From assembly GCA_965247175.1 (NCBI GenBank), contig OZ252006.1, positions 4,712,001 through 4,776,000 on the forward strand: a stretch of 64,000 nt of DNA, in the 5' to 3' direction. Of the stretch, positions 8,156 to 18,300 are shown one piece after another; position 1 is the first letter of the stretch, and every line of letters starts with the position of its first letter. The stretch is from JANQMX01 sp965247175 (GTDB lineage Bacteria; Pseudomonadota; Alphaproteobacteria; Kiloniellales; DSM-21159). A program made the translations under genes and the position numbers. The notes under the pieces are model-generated. The model worked only from the letters and a program-made list of their open reading frames with translations, searched no databases and was not told the DNA's origin.

Positions 8156-9292
8156 TTGAAGACCAGAACGACAGCCACGTTCCTGCGGCTTGCTATAGTA
8201 GTCGCGGTGCTGGGCGGCGTCCTGTGGGCGACGCACGACAGCTGGGGCCCGTTGCTGGCCAAGGCCAACATTGCCGCCCATCTCTCCGTAGGCGGCGATG
8301 CCCTGAGCCGGGCCGCCGAGGAGACGGGGACCGGAACCTCGCTAGAAGCCGTCCCCGTGATCGTTGAGGCCGTGGGAGAGGCCAGTGATGAGATCCTCAT
8401 CGAGGCTATTGGCACGGCCCGCGCTCTACGGTCCGTGACGCTCTTTCCCGATGCCGACGGGGAGGTGGTCGACGTTGCCGTGACCGCCGGCGAGGCGGTT
8501 GCCGAGGGTCAGGTTGTGATGCGCCTCGACGACGAGAACGCGGTGCTGGCGGTTGCCGTTGCGGAGACCCGTGTCGCCGAGGCCGAGAGCGCGCTCGACC
8601 GCGCCAATCAATTGCGCCGCGCCAACATTCTTGCACGGGCCAACGTTCGTGACGCTGAGATTGTCGTCGAGCGCAGCAAACTCGAGTTGCGTCAGGCCGA
8701 GGAGGCTCTGGCTGACCGTAGCCTGAAGGCGCCTTTTGCTGGCATCGTCGGTATTGCCAAGGTCGAGATCGGCGATCGCGTCACGACCGAAAGCGAGATC
8801 GTGACATTGGACGATCGTTCGACCCTCTGGGTGGAGTTCGAGCTCGCTGAGCGATATCTGTCGCGGCTTTCGCTTGGTATGGCGCTTACGGCGCGCACAC
8901 CCACGTTTCCCGATCGCCGCGTCGATGGGCGTATAGAGAAGATCGATAGCCGGGTCGACCCGATCTCCCGCACGGTCCTGGTCCGTGCCGCCTTCCAGAA
9001 CGATGAAGATGTTCTGCGCCCCGGCATGTCCTTCTTCGTTTCCTTGCGCCTGCCGGGCCCGAAGCTTGCCTCCGTACCCGAACTGGCTCTCCAGTGGGAG
9101 GCTGGCGAAAGTTACCTCTGGCGCATTGTTGGAGGGCTTGCCGAACGGGTTCCGGTGGCGGCCCGCCGGCGTTTTGACAACCGAGTCTTGATCGAGGGGG
9201 ATGTACGCCCTGGTGAACTCGTGGTGGTCGAGGGGGTGCAGAGACTGCGCGCCGGCCGCCCGGTGACAATTTCCGCCGCCGAAGGCAGCTGA
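8156..9292 (+). CDS. RND efflux periplasmic adaptor (HlyD/MFP family)
   Basis: A 378-residue membrane-fusion protein: N-terminal membrane anchor (about 8-26), barrel-sandwich hybrid halves around residues 85-120 and 185-215, a helical hairpin between them (about 120-185), then beta-barrel and membrane-proximal domains. It pairs with the RND pump gene that starts one base after its stop, and together they would form an inner-membrane export complex; no outer-membrane channel gene is nearby. The start is TTG, chosen because AAAGGTG lies upstream and the reading frame shows a normal anchor from here; no ATG is available near it. Confidence 0.88.
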   Translation: MKTRTTATFLRLAIVVAVLGGVLWATHDSWGPLLAKANIAAHLSVGGDALSRAAEETGTGTSLEAVPVIVEAVGEASDEILIEAIGTARALRSVTLFPDADGEVVDVAVTAGEAVAEGQVVMRLDDENAVLAVAVAETRVAEAESALDRANQLRRANILARANVRDAEIVVERSKLELRQAEEALADRSLKAPFAGIVGIAKVEIGDRVTTESEIVTLDDRSTLWVEFELAERYLSRLSLGMALTARTPTFPDRRVDGRIEKIDSRVDPISRTVLVRAAFQNDEDVLRPGMSFFVSLRLPGPKLASVPELALQWEAGESYLWRIVGGLAERVPVAARRRFDNRVLIEGDVRPGELVVVEGVQRLRAGRPVTISAAEGS

Positions 9293-9293
9293 C

Positions 9294-12200
9294 ATGCGGC
9301 GTCCTTCCGCCTCGGACGCACTCAATGACCTTCCAGCGATCAGTGTTCGCCGGCCGTATCTCGCCGTCGTCCTCAACCTGCTGATCATGATCGCCGGCTT
9401 CGGAGCCATCCTTGGCGTCGAGGTGCGCGAACTGCCTAACGTCGATCGCCCCGTTGTTTCGGTTCTCGGAGAGTATCCCGGTGCCTCACCGGAGACCCTG
9501 GATGCCGAGGTGACCAGCTTGGTCGAGGCGTCCGTTGCGCGTGTCAGCGGTGTAACGGAGGTACGCTCTTCAAGCGAGGAGAACAATTTCCGCATTCGTG
9601 TGGTCTTCAGCCCCGATGTGGATCTCTCGGAGGCTGCGACGGAGGTGCGGGAAGCGGTCAGCCGGATAGAGCGTCGGCTACCTGATCGCGTGGAGAATTT
9701 GTCGGTGATCAAAGCCGATGCAGACTCCCGGGCCGTGCTCTGGCTGGCTGCCTGGAGCGACCGGCTACCGATCGACGCCTTGACCCGTGCAGTGGAAGAC
9801 CAAGTGGTGCCGGCACTCACCGCTGTCGAAGGCGTTGCCGAAGTCCGCCTCTGGGGGGTTCGCGAGCGGGTCCTGCGCGTCCGGCTCGACCCCATGAAGA
9901 TGGCGAGCTACCGATTGTCGGTCGCCGACGTGGCCGACGTGCTGCGCAACGCCCGCTACGACGTGCCAGCAGGTAGCTTCACGTCGCGCGAGCAGGAGGT
10001 GCTTGTACGCGCAGATGCTTCGGTGGTCGAGCCGCAAGAGATAGAGGAATTGTTCGTGCGTGCGCCGGTGCGCATTGGCGACGTCGCCGACGTCTACTTT
10101 GCGCCGGCCGAAGCCGAGAACTGGGTCCGGCTAGATGGTCGCCAAGTGGTCAGCTTCGGTGTCGTGCGACAAGCTGGCTCCAATACAATTGCCATTGCCG
10201 ACGGCACCCGCCGCGCCGTCGAGCGGCTGAGCCAGCAACTGCCGTACATCACGATCGCAACCATCTCCGATGACTCGCTGTTTATTCGGAGTTCGGTGCA
10301 GGAGCTTCTGATCACGCTCGCCTACACCATTGCGATTGTGGTCATCGTCATTGCTTTCTTCACCTTTCAGCCGCGGGCGGCCAGCATTCCGACGGTGGCC
10401 ATTCCGGTTGCCTTGGTTGGTGCGCTCGCCGCCATCTGGCTGCTCGGTTTCTCCATCAACCTGGTGACCTTGCTGGCCATGGTGCTGGCGACAGGTGTGG
10501 TGGTGGACGACGCCATCGTCGTTCTCGAGAACATTCAACGCTTGCGGGCCCAGGGGATGAAGGCCCGCGCTGCCGCCGTACTCGGCACCCGCCAGGTCTT
10601 CTTCGCCATCATAGCAACCTCAGCGACTCTGATTTCCGTCTTTGTGCCAATATCCTTCCTGCCTTCGCAGGCCGGGCGCTTGTTCCAAGAGTTCGGCTTC
10701 GTGCTGGCGGTGACCGTCGCGATCTCTTCTTTCGTTTCGTTGACCCTGGTCCCTATGCTGGTGTCCCGCTTGCCGGATCGCAGCCCGGCCAGTCGGAGCG
10801 CTGTCACTCGTGCGGCCGCCGCGCTCGGTCGTCGGCTGATTGCTCTTTACGCCTGGCCGCTCGAACGACTGCTTCGTCACCCCTGGGTCATGCTGTTGAT
10901 TTGTCTCGTCGTCGGTGGCGGAGGAGTAATGGTCTACAGCGGGCTGGGCGAGGAGCTGGTGCCGAGCGAAGACCGTGGCGAGATTGTCGTGCGGCTGACC
11001 GGTCCGGATGGGGTTGGCCTTGCCTACACGGACCGGCAGGTGGAAGCCGTTGAGCGCATACTGCAGCCCTATGTCGATCAGGGTGTGGCCCTTCAGCTCT
11101 ATACCATTACCGGCCGCTACGACCTGAATCGGGGCGAGGTGTCGGCTCCTCTGGTGGACTGGTCCGAGCGCGACATCTCCGAAGGCGATATCGCTGAGGC
11201 CATCACGTCGCAGCTATCCGAGATACCCGGCGCGCAAGCGCGGGTGCGCCGCGGCAACAGTCTCAATCTGGGCGGCATCGCCAGCGGCATCGTGGACTTT
11301 GCAGTGATCGGCAGCAATTACCCACGCATCTTTGCGGAGACAAAGGCTTTCGTTCGCCGCGTTGAGCAAGAGCTGCCTTGGATCGACAATTTGCGCATCG
11401 AGTTCCGGGCCACACAGCCCGAGCTGTCGATCGATATCGACCGCGAGCGAGCCGCCGACTTGGGTGTCGACATCGCCGATCTGGCCACCACGATCCAAGT
11501 GCTGATCGACGAGTTCGAAGTCTCAGAGTTGACCGTTGACGATCAGGCGGTGCCGATACTGCTGGAGGCGACCGACGGAGCGGTGCGCCAACCGAGCGAC
11601 ATTGCCAATCTCTACGTCAGTGCTGTCGACGACCGCTTGGTGCCACTGACCCAGCTGGTCACCTTCTCGGAAAGCTCAGTTGCCGCCGAGCTCGATCGCC
11701 ACGCCCAGCGCCGTGCCATCGAAGTTCAGGGCGATATTGCGCCGGGGCGGACGTTGAGTGAGGCGGTCAATGCCCTGAGGGCCCTGGCTCGGGACACCCT
11801 CAGTCCCGAGGTCGGACTCATTTTCCTAGGACAGGCCAAGGATCTGGAAGAGACCTCGAACGATCTCGCGATTACCTTTGCGATTGCTTTTCTAGTGGTC
11901 TTCCTCGTGCTGGTCGCCCAGTTCGAGAGCGTGACCAGCGCTCTGGTCGTGATGATCACCGTGCCTTTCGGCCTGGCAGCTGCGGTTTTCACGCTTGCGC
12001 TCTCCGGCACCACGATCAACCTCTATTCCCAGATCGGCGTGCTGATGCTCGTCGGCATCATGGCCAAGAACGCCATCCTCATCGTGGAGTTTGCCGATCA
12101 GCTGAGGGAACGTGGCTACAAAGCCAGAGAGGCGGCAAAGGAGGCGTCGCTGGTCCGACTGCGTCCCATCCTGATGACCATGCTATCAACAGTCTTTGCC

Positions 12201-12446
12201 GGGCTTCCGTTGATCTTGGGCTCGGGTGCTGGGGCCGAAGCGCGGAACGCCATCGGTTGGGTGATCTTTGGCGGTCTCGGTATGGCCGGCCTCATTACCC
12301 TGTTTCTGACGCCCGTGCTTTACGCGCATATCGCTGGCTTCGCCAAGCCACGCAGCAGCCGGGCCGCTGAGCTGGAAGTCGAGCTGCAGGAGGCTCTCGC
12401 TCGGGACGGCGATGGGACAGCGGCACGAGAGCAGCCGGCTGGATGA
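9294..12446 (+). CDS. RND efflux transporter permease
   Basis: A 1,050-residue resistance-nodulation-division pump, the expected length of the AcrB-like superfamily. Visible features are the N-terminal RRPYLAVVLNLLIMIAGFGA helix, two large periplasmic loops (about 45-330 and 555-860), and the transmembrane-4 proton-relay motif VVVDDAIVVLENIQR. The C-terminal half repeats the same fold (GIMAKNAILIVEFADQLRERG). It is translated directly after its adaptor. Sequence style fits the multidrug or aromatic-compound efflux branch rather than metal-ion CzcA, since the CzcA charged motif is absent, but the substrate is not determinable. Confidence 0.93.
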   Translation: MRRPSASDALNDLPAISVRRPYLAVVLNLLIMIAGFGAILGVEVRELPNVDRPVVSVLGEYPGASPETLDAEVTSLVEASVARVSGVTEVRSSSEENNFRIRVVFSPDVDLSEAATEVREAVSRIERRLPDRVENLSVIKADADSRAVLWLAAWSDRLPIDALTRAVEDQVVPALTAVEGVAEVRLWGVRERVLRVRLDPMKMASYRLSVADVADVLRNARYDVPAGSFTSREQEVLVRADASVVEPQEIEELFVRAPVRIGDVADVYFAPAEAENWVRLDGRQVVSFGVVRQAGSNTIAIADGTRRAVERLSQQLPYITIATISDDSLFIRSSVQELLITLAYTIAIVVIVIAFFTFQPRAASIPTVAIPVALVGALAAIWLLGFSINLVTLLAMVLATGVVVDDAIVVLENIQRLRAQGMKARAAAVLGTRQVFFAIIATSATLISVFVPISFLPSQAGRLFQEFGFVLAVTVAISSFVSLTLVPMLVSRLPDRSPASRSAVTRAAAALGRRLIALYAWPLERLLRHPWVMLLICLVVGGGGVMVYSGLGEELVPSEDRGEIVVRLTGPDGVGLAYTDRQVEAVERILQPYVDQGVALQLYTITGRYDLNRGEVSAPLVDWSERDISEGDIAEAITSQLSEIPGAQARVRRGNSLNLGGIASGIVDFAVIGSNYPRIFAETKAFVRRVEQELPWIDNLRIEFRATQPELSIDIDRERAADLGVDIADLATTIQVLIDEFEVSELTVDDQAVPILLEATDGAVRQPSDIANLYVSAVDDRLVPLTQLVTFSESSVAAELDRHAQRRAIEVQGDIAPGRTLSEAVNALRALARDTLSPEVGLIFLGQAKDLEETSNDLAITFAIAFLVVFLVLVAQFESVTSALVVMITVPFGLAAAVFTLALSGTTINLYSQIGVLMLVGIMAKNAILIVEFADQLRERGYKAREAAKEASLVRLRPILMTMLSTVFAGLPLILGSGAGAEARNAIGWVIFGGLGMAGLITLFLTPVLYAHIAGFAKPRSSRAAELEVELQEALARDGDGTAAREQPAG

Positions 12447-12493
12447 CTTGTGTGAAGGCGCGCCGATGCCTCACGCCCTGACGGTTACCGGCC

Positions 12494-14932
12494 CTACTCG
12501 GCGGCGTTGCCGAGCTTCGTGATTTTCGCCTGATCTGACTTCAGCGGGCTTTCTTGCAGAGGGTCTTCAAGGACGTCGACGGTCACTTGGGGAAGGCCGA
12601 GTATCTCGCGGAAGCGCTGCAGCATGGCCAGCGTGTGAGGTGCCATCTCGTCGATCGCCCCGGGTACATACTGGGCGACTGCAGCCGCCAATGCCCGCTC
12701 CTCTGGGTCTCGGAGCAGCTTGGGCAGTGTCTCAATGGCACGTTCCATCTCGAAGCGAACGATCAGGGTCTGTTCATGGATGATGCGGGCTCGCTCATCC
12801 ATGGAGAGTGAGCGGAAGGGCTCGTCTTGGGTCAGCACTCTGGCCGAGCGCTCCAGCCGGTCGCGGCGCACGTTGCCGCGGGACTCAGCCAGCAGCACAA
12901 GCATTCGGATGACGGCTTCGACGAAGCCGCCGTCCGAGATGTGTCCCAAAGCAGCCTGCACTTCCGGAAGGTTGTGTAGCTCGGCCTTGTCCTTCAGTGT
13001 CCGGCGGCGGGTGTGGCCCCGTCCAAACCAGTACGCGAAGGGGTTGGTCCAGAGGCTAAAGAACGCGACCTCGTAGGTCATGTCGCGCAGCGATTTGTAC
13101 ATGTCGAGCCACTGCTCGATCAGGTCGGCACCGAGCTGTTCGAGCTCCAGGAAGGGATTGTCCGGCGCCACCGGCGCGCGCTGTCCGGCAACACTATTGG
13201 CCATACCCTGTAAGGGTGCGACCAGCGGATTGCGGCTGGAGAATAGGGCACGCTGGGCTCGCAAGGGATGCATCATGCGGGCATAGGTCGCGAGCGGCCG
13301 GTTGACGGTTGCCTGCACGAAGGGGCGGACAAACACGTCGTAGGCTTCGGCCTGCATTTCCGAAGTGCGTGCAACAGCGGCGAAGGGGAGCTCGTCATCG
13401 AGCCCATCGTCCATACTCCGCACGTCGCTCAACTCGCGCTCGTGGAAGCTGACCACGAAGCTCCGCTCCAAGCCCGACCCGCTGACCTCCTCGATCTTCA
13501 TCTCGTAGAGACCCGGCGCCAAGGCCTCGATGGTCTTCATGGTCGACGCGACTTCGGAGTGCTCCTTCTTGGCGATCTTCGACGAGACGAAGATGCCGAG
13601 GTGACCAACTTCGTCATGCACCATGTAGACGATGCGCTGTCCGCGGATGCGGATCTCGTCCACATCGGCGTAGCTGTCGGCAATCCAGTTGAGCGCTTGC
13701 TGCGGTGGCGTGATGTTGTCGCCGTGGCTGGCGAATACGATGATCGGGGAGCGGACTTGCTTGATGTCAACCGTCCGGCCCGGCTCCAGCCTTGCCTCGT
13801 TCTGCACCAAGCGGTTGCCAACAAAGAGCTGCTCGACGATCCAGCGTATCTCTGCCTCGTTGAGCAGGAAGAAGCCGCCCCACCAGCGCTCGAACTCCAG
13901 GAAGCGCTTTCGTTCCGTATCGACCCTTGCGTAGAGGTCGTAGTACTTGCGGAAGAAATTGCGGCTCGGGTTGAGCTGCTCGAAGTTCATCACCAGATGC
14001 GCACCATCGAAAACTCCGGCGCCCAGATCTGACCAGAACATCGGCTGCCAAGTGCCGCCAAGCACTCCGGCATTGTAGCGCATGGGATTGACGCCGACCT
14101 CTCCGGACCAGGGGGAGACAGGCGCGCCGTTGAGGACGATCGGTCCGGTGAGATCGGGGTTCGTCGCTGCAAGCAGCAAAGTTGCCCAGCCGCCTTGGCA
14201 GTTGCCGATCACCGCCGGCTTCGGACTGTCCGGGTGGCGGCGCATGACTTCGCGCACGAAAGCCGCTTCTGATCGCGTCACGTCAGCCAGGGTTTGGCCC
14301 GGCACGGGGTCGCGCTTGAAGCTGACGAAGTAGACTGGATGTCCGTCGGCCAACGCCACGCCAACTTGGCTGTCTTCCTTGAAGCCACCGATACCGCCAC
14401 CGTGGCCAGCGCGAGGGTCGATGATGATGTAGGGGCGCTTGCTGTTGATGACTGTGACGCCCTCGGGCGGCACGATTCGCAGCAGCATATAGTTGCTGGG
14501 CCGTGGCAGCTCGCTCCCGTCGACCACCACTTCATAGTCGTAGGTCAAAACCGGCGGGCAGCCAGCCGCTTCGTGATCAAGGAATATGTCGCCGCGCTCG
14601 CGCAGGACGTCGAGGGCAAGGATGGCGCGCTGCCCCGCGTCTTGCAGGTAGCTCGACCATGCGTCCAAAAGGTTGTGGTCCAAACCATTGCTCAGGTCCC
14701 TTGTCGCCTGGCCCAGCTTGGTCAGGCTGGCGCGGGTCCGTGCCTGGTTGGTCGCGGCAATTGCCTCCGCGTGGCGGGAGGCAGCGCGGAGTATGAGCTG
14801 ACTAGCCGTCGAGCTGGCGGCATAGAGAGACTCTGCCTCGTTGAATGCCTCGCTCGAGGAGAGCTCAGAGTCGTGGAACATGCTGTTCAGCCACAGCGAG
14901 GGTGACAGATCGCGCAGATTTGGATCAGACAT
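12494..14932 (-). CDS. DUF3141 protein, PhaC-like alpha/beta-hydrolase
   Basis: An 812-residue protein of the DUF3141 family. From the chosen start, an alpha/beta-hydrolase core spans about 125-460 with the polyhydroxyalkanoate-synthase-type nucleophile box GNCQGG (Cys245), a candidate acid Asp405 (SHGDNITPP) and His444 (EVGHLG), so a Cys-Asp-His triad looks complete. The remaining 350 residues are helical. Proposed role by likeness: acyl transfer or polyester metabolism, cytoplasmic; not proven for this family. Earlier in-frame starts exist at 14974 and 15070, but the ATG at 14932 is preceded by AAGGAA at proper spacing and begins a conserved-looking N-terminus. Confidence 0.82.
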   Translation of the reverse strand: MSDPNLRDLSPSLWLNSMFHDSELSSSEAFNEAESLYAASSTASQLILRAASRHAEAIAATNQARTRASLTKLGQATRDLSNGLDHNLLDAWSSYLQDAGQRAILALDVLRERGDIFLDHEAAGCPPVLTYDYEVVVDGSELPRPSNYMLLRIVPPEGVTVINSKRPYIIIDPRAGHGGGIGGFKEDSQVGVALADGHPVYFVSFKRDPVPGQTLADVTRSEAAFVREVMRRHPDSPKPAVIGNCQGGWATLLLAATNPDLTGPIVLNGAPVSPWSGEVGVNPMRYNAGVLGGTWQPMFWSDLGAGVFDGAHLVMNFEQLNPSRNFFRKYYDLYARVDTERKRFLEFERWWGGFFLLNEAEIRWIVEQLFVGNRLVQNEARLEPGRTVDIKQVRSPIIVFASHGDNITPPQQALNWIADSYADVDEIRIRGQRIVYMVHDEVGHLGIFVSSKIAKKEHSEVASTMKTIEALAPGLYEMKIEEVSGSGLERSFVVSFHERELSDVRSMDDGLDDELPFAAVARTSEMQAEAYDVFVRPFVQATVNRPLATYARMMHPLRAQRALFSSRNPLVAPLQGMANSVAGQRAPVAPDNPFLELEQLGADLIEQWLDMYKSLRDMTYEVAFFSLWTNPFAYWFGRGHTRRRTLKDKAELHNLPEVQAALGHISDGGFVEAVIRMLVLLAESRGNVRRDRLERSARVLTQDEPFRSLSMDERARIIHEQTLIVRFEMERAIETLPKLLRDPEERALAAAVAQYVPGAIDEMAPHTLAMLQRFREILGLPQVTVDVLEDPLQESPLKSDQAKITKLGNAAE

Positions 14933-15310
14933 TGGTGGTTCCTTAGCCAGCGTTTCCGGCAATGTGCTGCTCATGCGAGAGCCCTGTCGCAATGCACAAC
15001 AATTCACAAACCTTATGCGTCCTGCACCGAGCAATTCCCTTCGGCCGGACCGAACAAACGCCGCGCTCAAGCAGAGCGTCCAGTTGGAGCATAGTTTTCG
15101 CTCCGGCCTGGTCCTGTGAACTTCTGATTAAATCTCGCATGTGCAGCAAAGCAAAAGGCAGGGCCTAATTTTATCACTAGGCCAGGGTCACTGCCTATGG
15201 CTCACTGGTCTAATGGAAAGACCAGGGGTGCAGGTCGGACCGAATGCAGATTTCCCAGCCAGTCTACTGACATACACCCCGTCTATGTCGCTTTTCGGGG
15301 AGGTTGAGGC
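14933..15310. other. Intergenic region between divergent genes
   Basis: This 378-bp gap separates the leftward DUF3141 gene from the rightward copper oxidase gene and must hold both promoters. A GGGGAGG ribosome site ends it on the right. I see no convincing small gene, tRNA or repeat in it. Confidence 0.6.
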
Positions 15311-18300
15311 ATGGCCGGATGGACAGTCGTAGCACCGCGGTCGAAGGACATGGCGGTGCATGCGGTGCTGCTGCCCGGGGGCCAGCACGGCAAGGTTCTC
15401 TACTTCGGCGGCTATCGGGTGGACGACACCCACCTCTTCGATGTCGCCCCGCCGTACAACGACGATACCATCACGGACATCGAAGCGAACGAATCGCCGA
15501 ACTACAACATCTTCTGCGCCGGTCATGCTTTCCTCTCGGACGGGCGCGTTTTGGTCGCCGGTGGGCAGCTCCATCTCTTCGACCCCAACGGGATTGAGAT
15601 TCCGGCACCGGACCGCGACATGCCGGGCAACATCGAGCATGGTGTACACGGCGGCATGGCCTGGGGCGGCGAGCGGCGCAGTTCGATCTTCAGCCCGCTT
15701 GCTGCAAGCTGGCGCGAGATCACGCCCATGAGCCTGGACCCGGCGGGCAATCCGGACTCGGGCGGGCGCTGGTATCCCACGCTGACGACCCTAGCCAACG
15801 GCCAGGTGCTCTGTGTCGGCGGACATCCCGACCTGCGCGAAGAGTACCCTAGCGCCGACCACGACGAGATACGGCATAGCAATAACACGCCCGAGCGCTA
15901 TGTCCCGGCGAGCGACGACTGGGTGCTCTTGACCGACGTGCCGCCGGACGAGAATCAGAAGACCTCGACCGACCCGGCTTGGGACTTCGACTACCAGCGG
16001 ACTCACCTCTTGCCCAATGGCGAGGTCTTCTTCGCCAGCCCGGTGCGCGGTCGCAACCGCACCTACAATCCCTGGACTGGCGCCTTTCTCGACGACTATG
16101 CGCTGACCGGCGATAGCCGCTACCACGGCATATCGGCGGCCTGGACCTCGGTCATGCTGCCGTTGCTACACAACGAGGGCTACCGGGCGCGGGTCATGGT
16201 TATGGGCGGCGTCGATGCGGAGATCATCGACTTCGGCACCCAGAACCCGGCCTGGCAAGAAACGAGCGACAACCGCCAGTGGGACGGCACGCCACCGATC
16301 CGCGCCTTCGTCTGCCCCGTCATCCTGCCCGACGGGCGCATCTTCTTCTCGGGCGGTTGCGAGGACAACAGCGACCCCGACCCCGACAACCCGCCGAATC
16401 TCGACCAGATCCGCGAAGCCAGCACGGTGAAGGCGGCAGAGATCTATGATCCTCAGATCAACTGGAACAACGGGACCTACGGAAGCGGCGAGTGGAGCAC
16501 GGTCGAGAGCGCCGAGGCCGGTCGGCATTATCACTCGGTTGCACTCCTGCTGCCCAACGGCACAGTCTGGACCGCTGGCTCCAATGGCCCGAGTCCAGAG
16601 GGCGGCGGCCGCGAGCTGCGCATCGAGGTCTATTCGCCCGACTACACGGACATGGACGGCCGGCCGACCATCCAGGACAGCCCGGACACCGTCGGCTACG
16701 GCCTCGCTTTCGACGTCACGACGAACCAGGCGGGCTCCATCGCCCGCGCTGCCCTTATCCGTTGCGGTTCCTGCACCCACGGCTTCAATCCGGACCAGCG
16801 CTATGTGTCGCTGCGTATTGAATCCGCCAGCGGCAGCACACTACGCTTACGCAGCCCCAACAACGCCAACGCCGCGCCGCCGGGCTACTACATGCTCTGG
16901 ATTATCGACAACCAGGGCCGGCCCTGCGAATGGGCGCCCTTCATTCGACTATCGTCCCAGAAGTGCTTCTTCACCGCAGACGTCTCGACCTATTCCATCC
17001 ACGAGGTTGCGGCGTTGGGCACGCCTGCCGTCTTCGACAATGCGCTTTACTTCGTGCTGGAGAGCTTTCTGCCCTCCGAAGCCGGGACGCCCAACCTCTC
17101 ATTGAGCGGGCCGGGCGGCGTCAACGTGCCCGGCATTTCCCTGGAGCTCGGCTCCGCGCAGTACGAGTCCGACCCAAACGTATCGGACATCGCCCAGCGC
17201 ATTGCCTATCCGATCAGGGTGACCTTCAACAACGACAACGCCTTCGATCTGGTCCCCAACAGCCAAGACTTCGTCAATGTCACCCTCAGTGGCGAGTTTG
17301 GCCCCTTCAACTGCAACGTCCCGCTGACACTCAGTCTAAATCCCAACCCGCGCATGAGCGATGGCAATCCCCATTGGCTGTCGATCGACCTGCGGGTCTT
17401 CAAAACCCATCCCGGCGATACACCGACCGGCGGGGTTGAACACGGCTCCGGCGCCAACGCGCCCTACGATTACATCCAGGACTTGGTTGCCGCCTACAAC
17501 GCGGCTTCGTCTCAGGGGCACCCCTTTGATCAGCTTGAGACCGGTCAGGAAGCCACGCGGCTTGCGCTCTATTCCGAAGAAGCCGACGGCACGCCGGTCT
17601 ACAACTACGCCGTGGCGCGGGTTCGCTTTCGAGCACCCGAAGACATCGACGCCGTCGACGTGCGCGTCTTCTTCCGCCAGTGGGCTACGGGCTGGAGCAA
17701 TCTCTTCTACACTGCACCCGGCCTGTCTCACGGCAGCTACCGCCGCGACGGCGACGGGCCGGGGGCGACCCCGCTGCTCGGCATCAACGGCGGCGAGATC
17801 ACCAACATCCCCTGCTTCGCCGAGCCCCGCACCGCGGACATGACCGCGCAGACCGACAGCACCAATCGCCGCACCTTGGAAGGTGCGAACGCTGCTGAGG
17901 TGCATGGCTATTTCGGCTGCTGGCTCGACATCAATCAGGACGTGGCCCGCTTTCCCCTGGAGCCGCAGGGCGACGGTCCTTTCAGTGGCGATCTTCTGAG
18001 CATTCAGGAGCTGATGCGCGGCCTGCATCAGTGCCTGGTGGCGGAGATTCACTACACACCGGACCCCATTCAGACCGGTGCGACGCCGGCCTCCTCCGAC
18101 AACCTGTCCCAGCGCAACATCTTGCTCGACGACGTTGACAACCCGGGCGGCTTCTCAGCCCACTTGGCCCACCATACCTTCGAGCTCAAGGCCTCGCCGC
18201 GCGGCTTCCCGCCGCCGCAGCTCTCGGTCAATAGCAGCGCGGCGGTCTCAGCCCGACTGCATCCCGACGAATTGGCCATTCACTGGGGTGGACTGCCGCG

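Noticed and set aside
8426..9895. A 489-codon minus-strand open frame
   Set aside because: It is antisense to the RND adaptor and pump genes, whose family motifs are unmistakable.
15210..15250. A tRNA-like or hairpin element before the copper oxidase gene
   Set aside because: GGTCTAATGGAAAGACC gives a short hairpin but no cloverleaf, anticodon arm or T-loop can be drawn.
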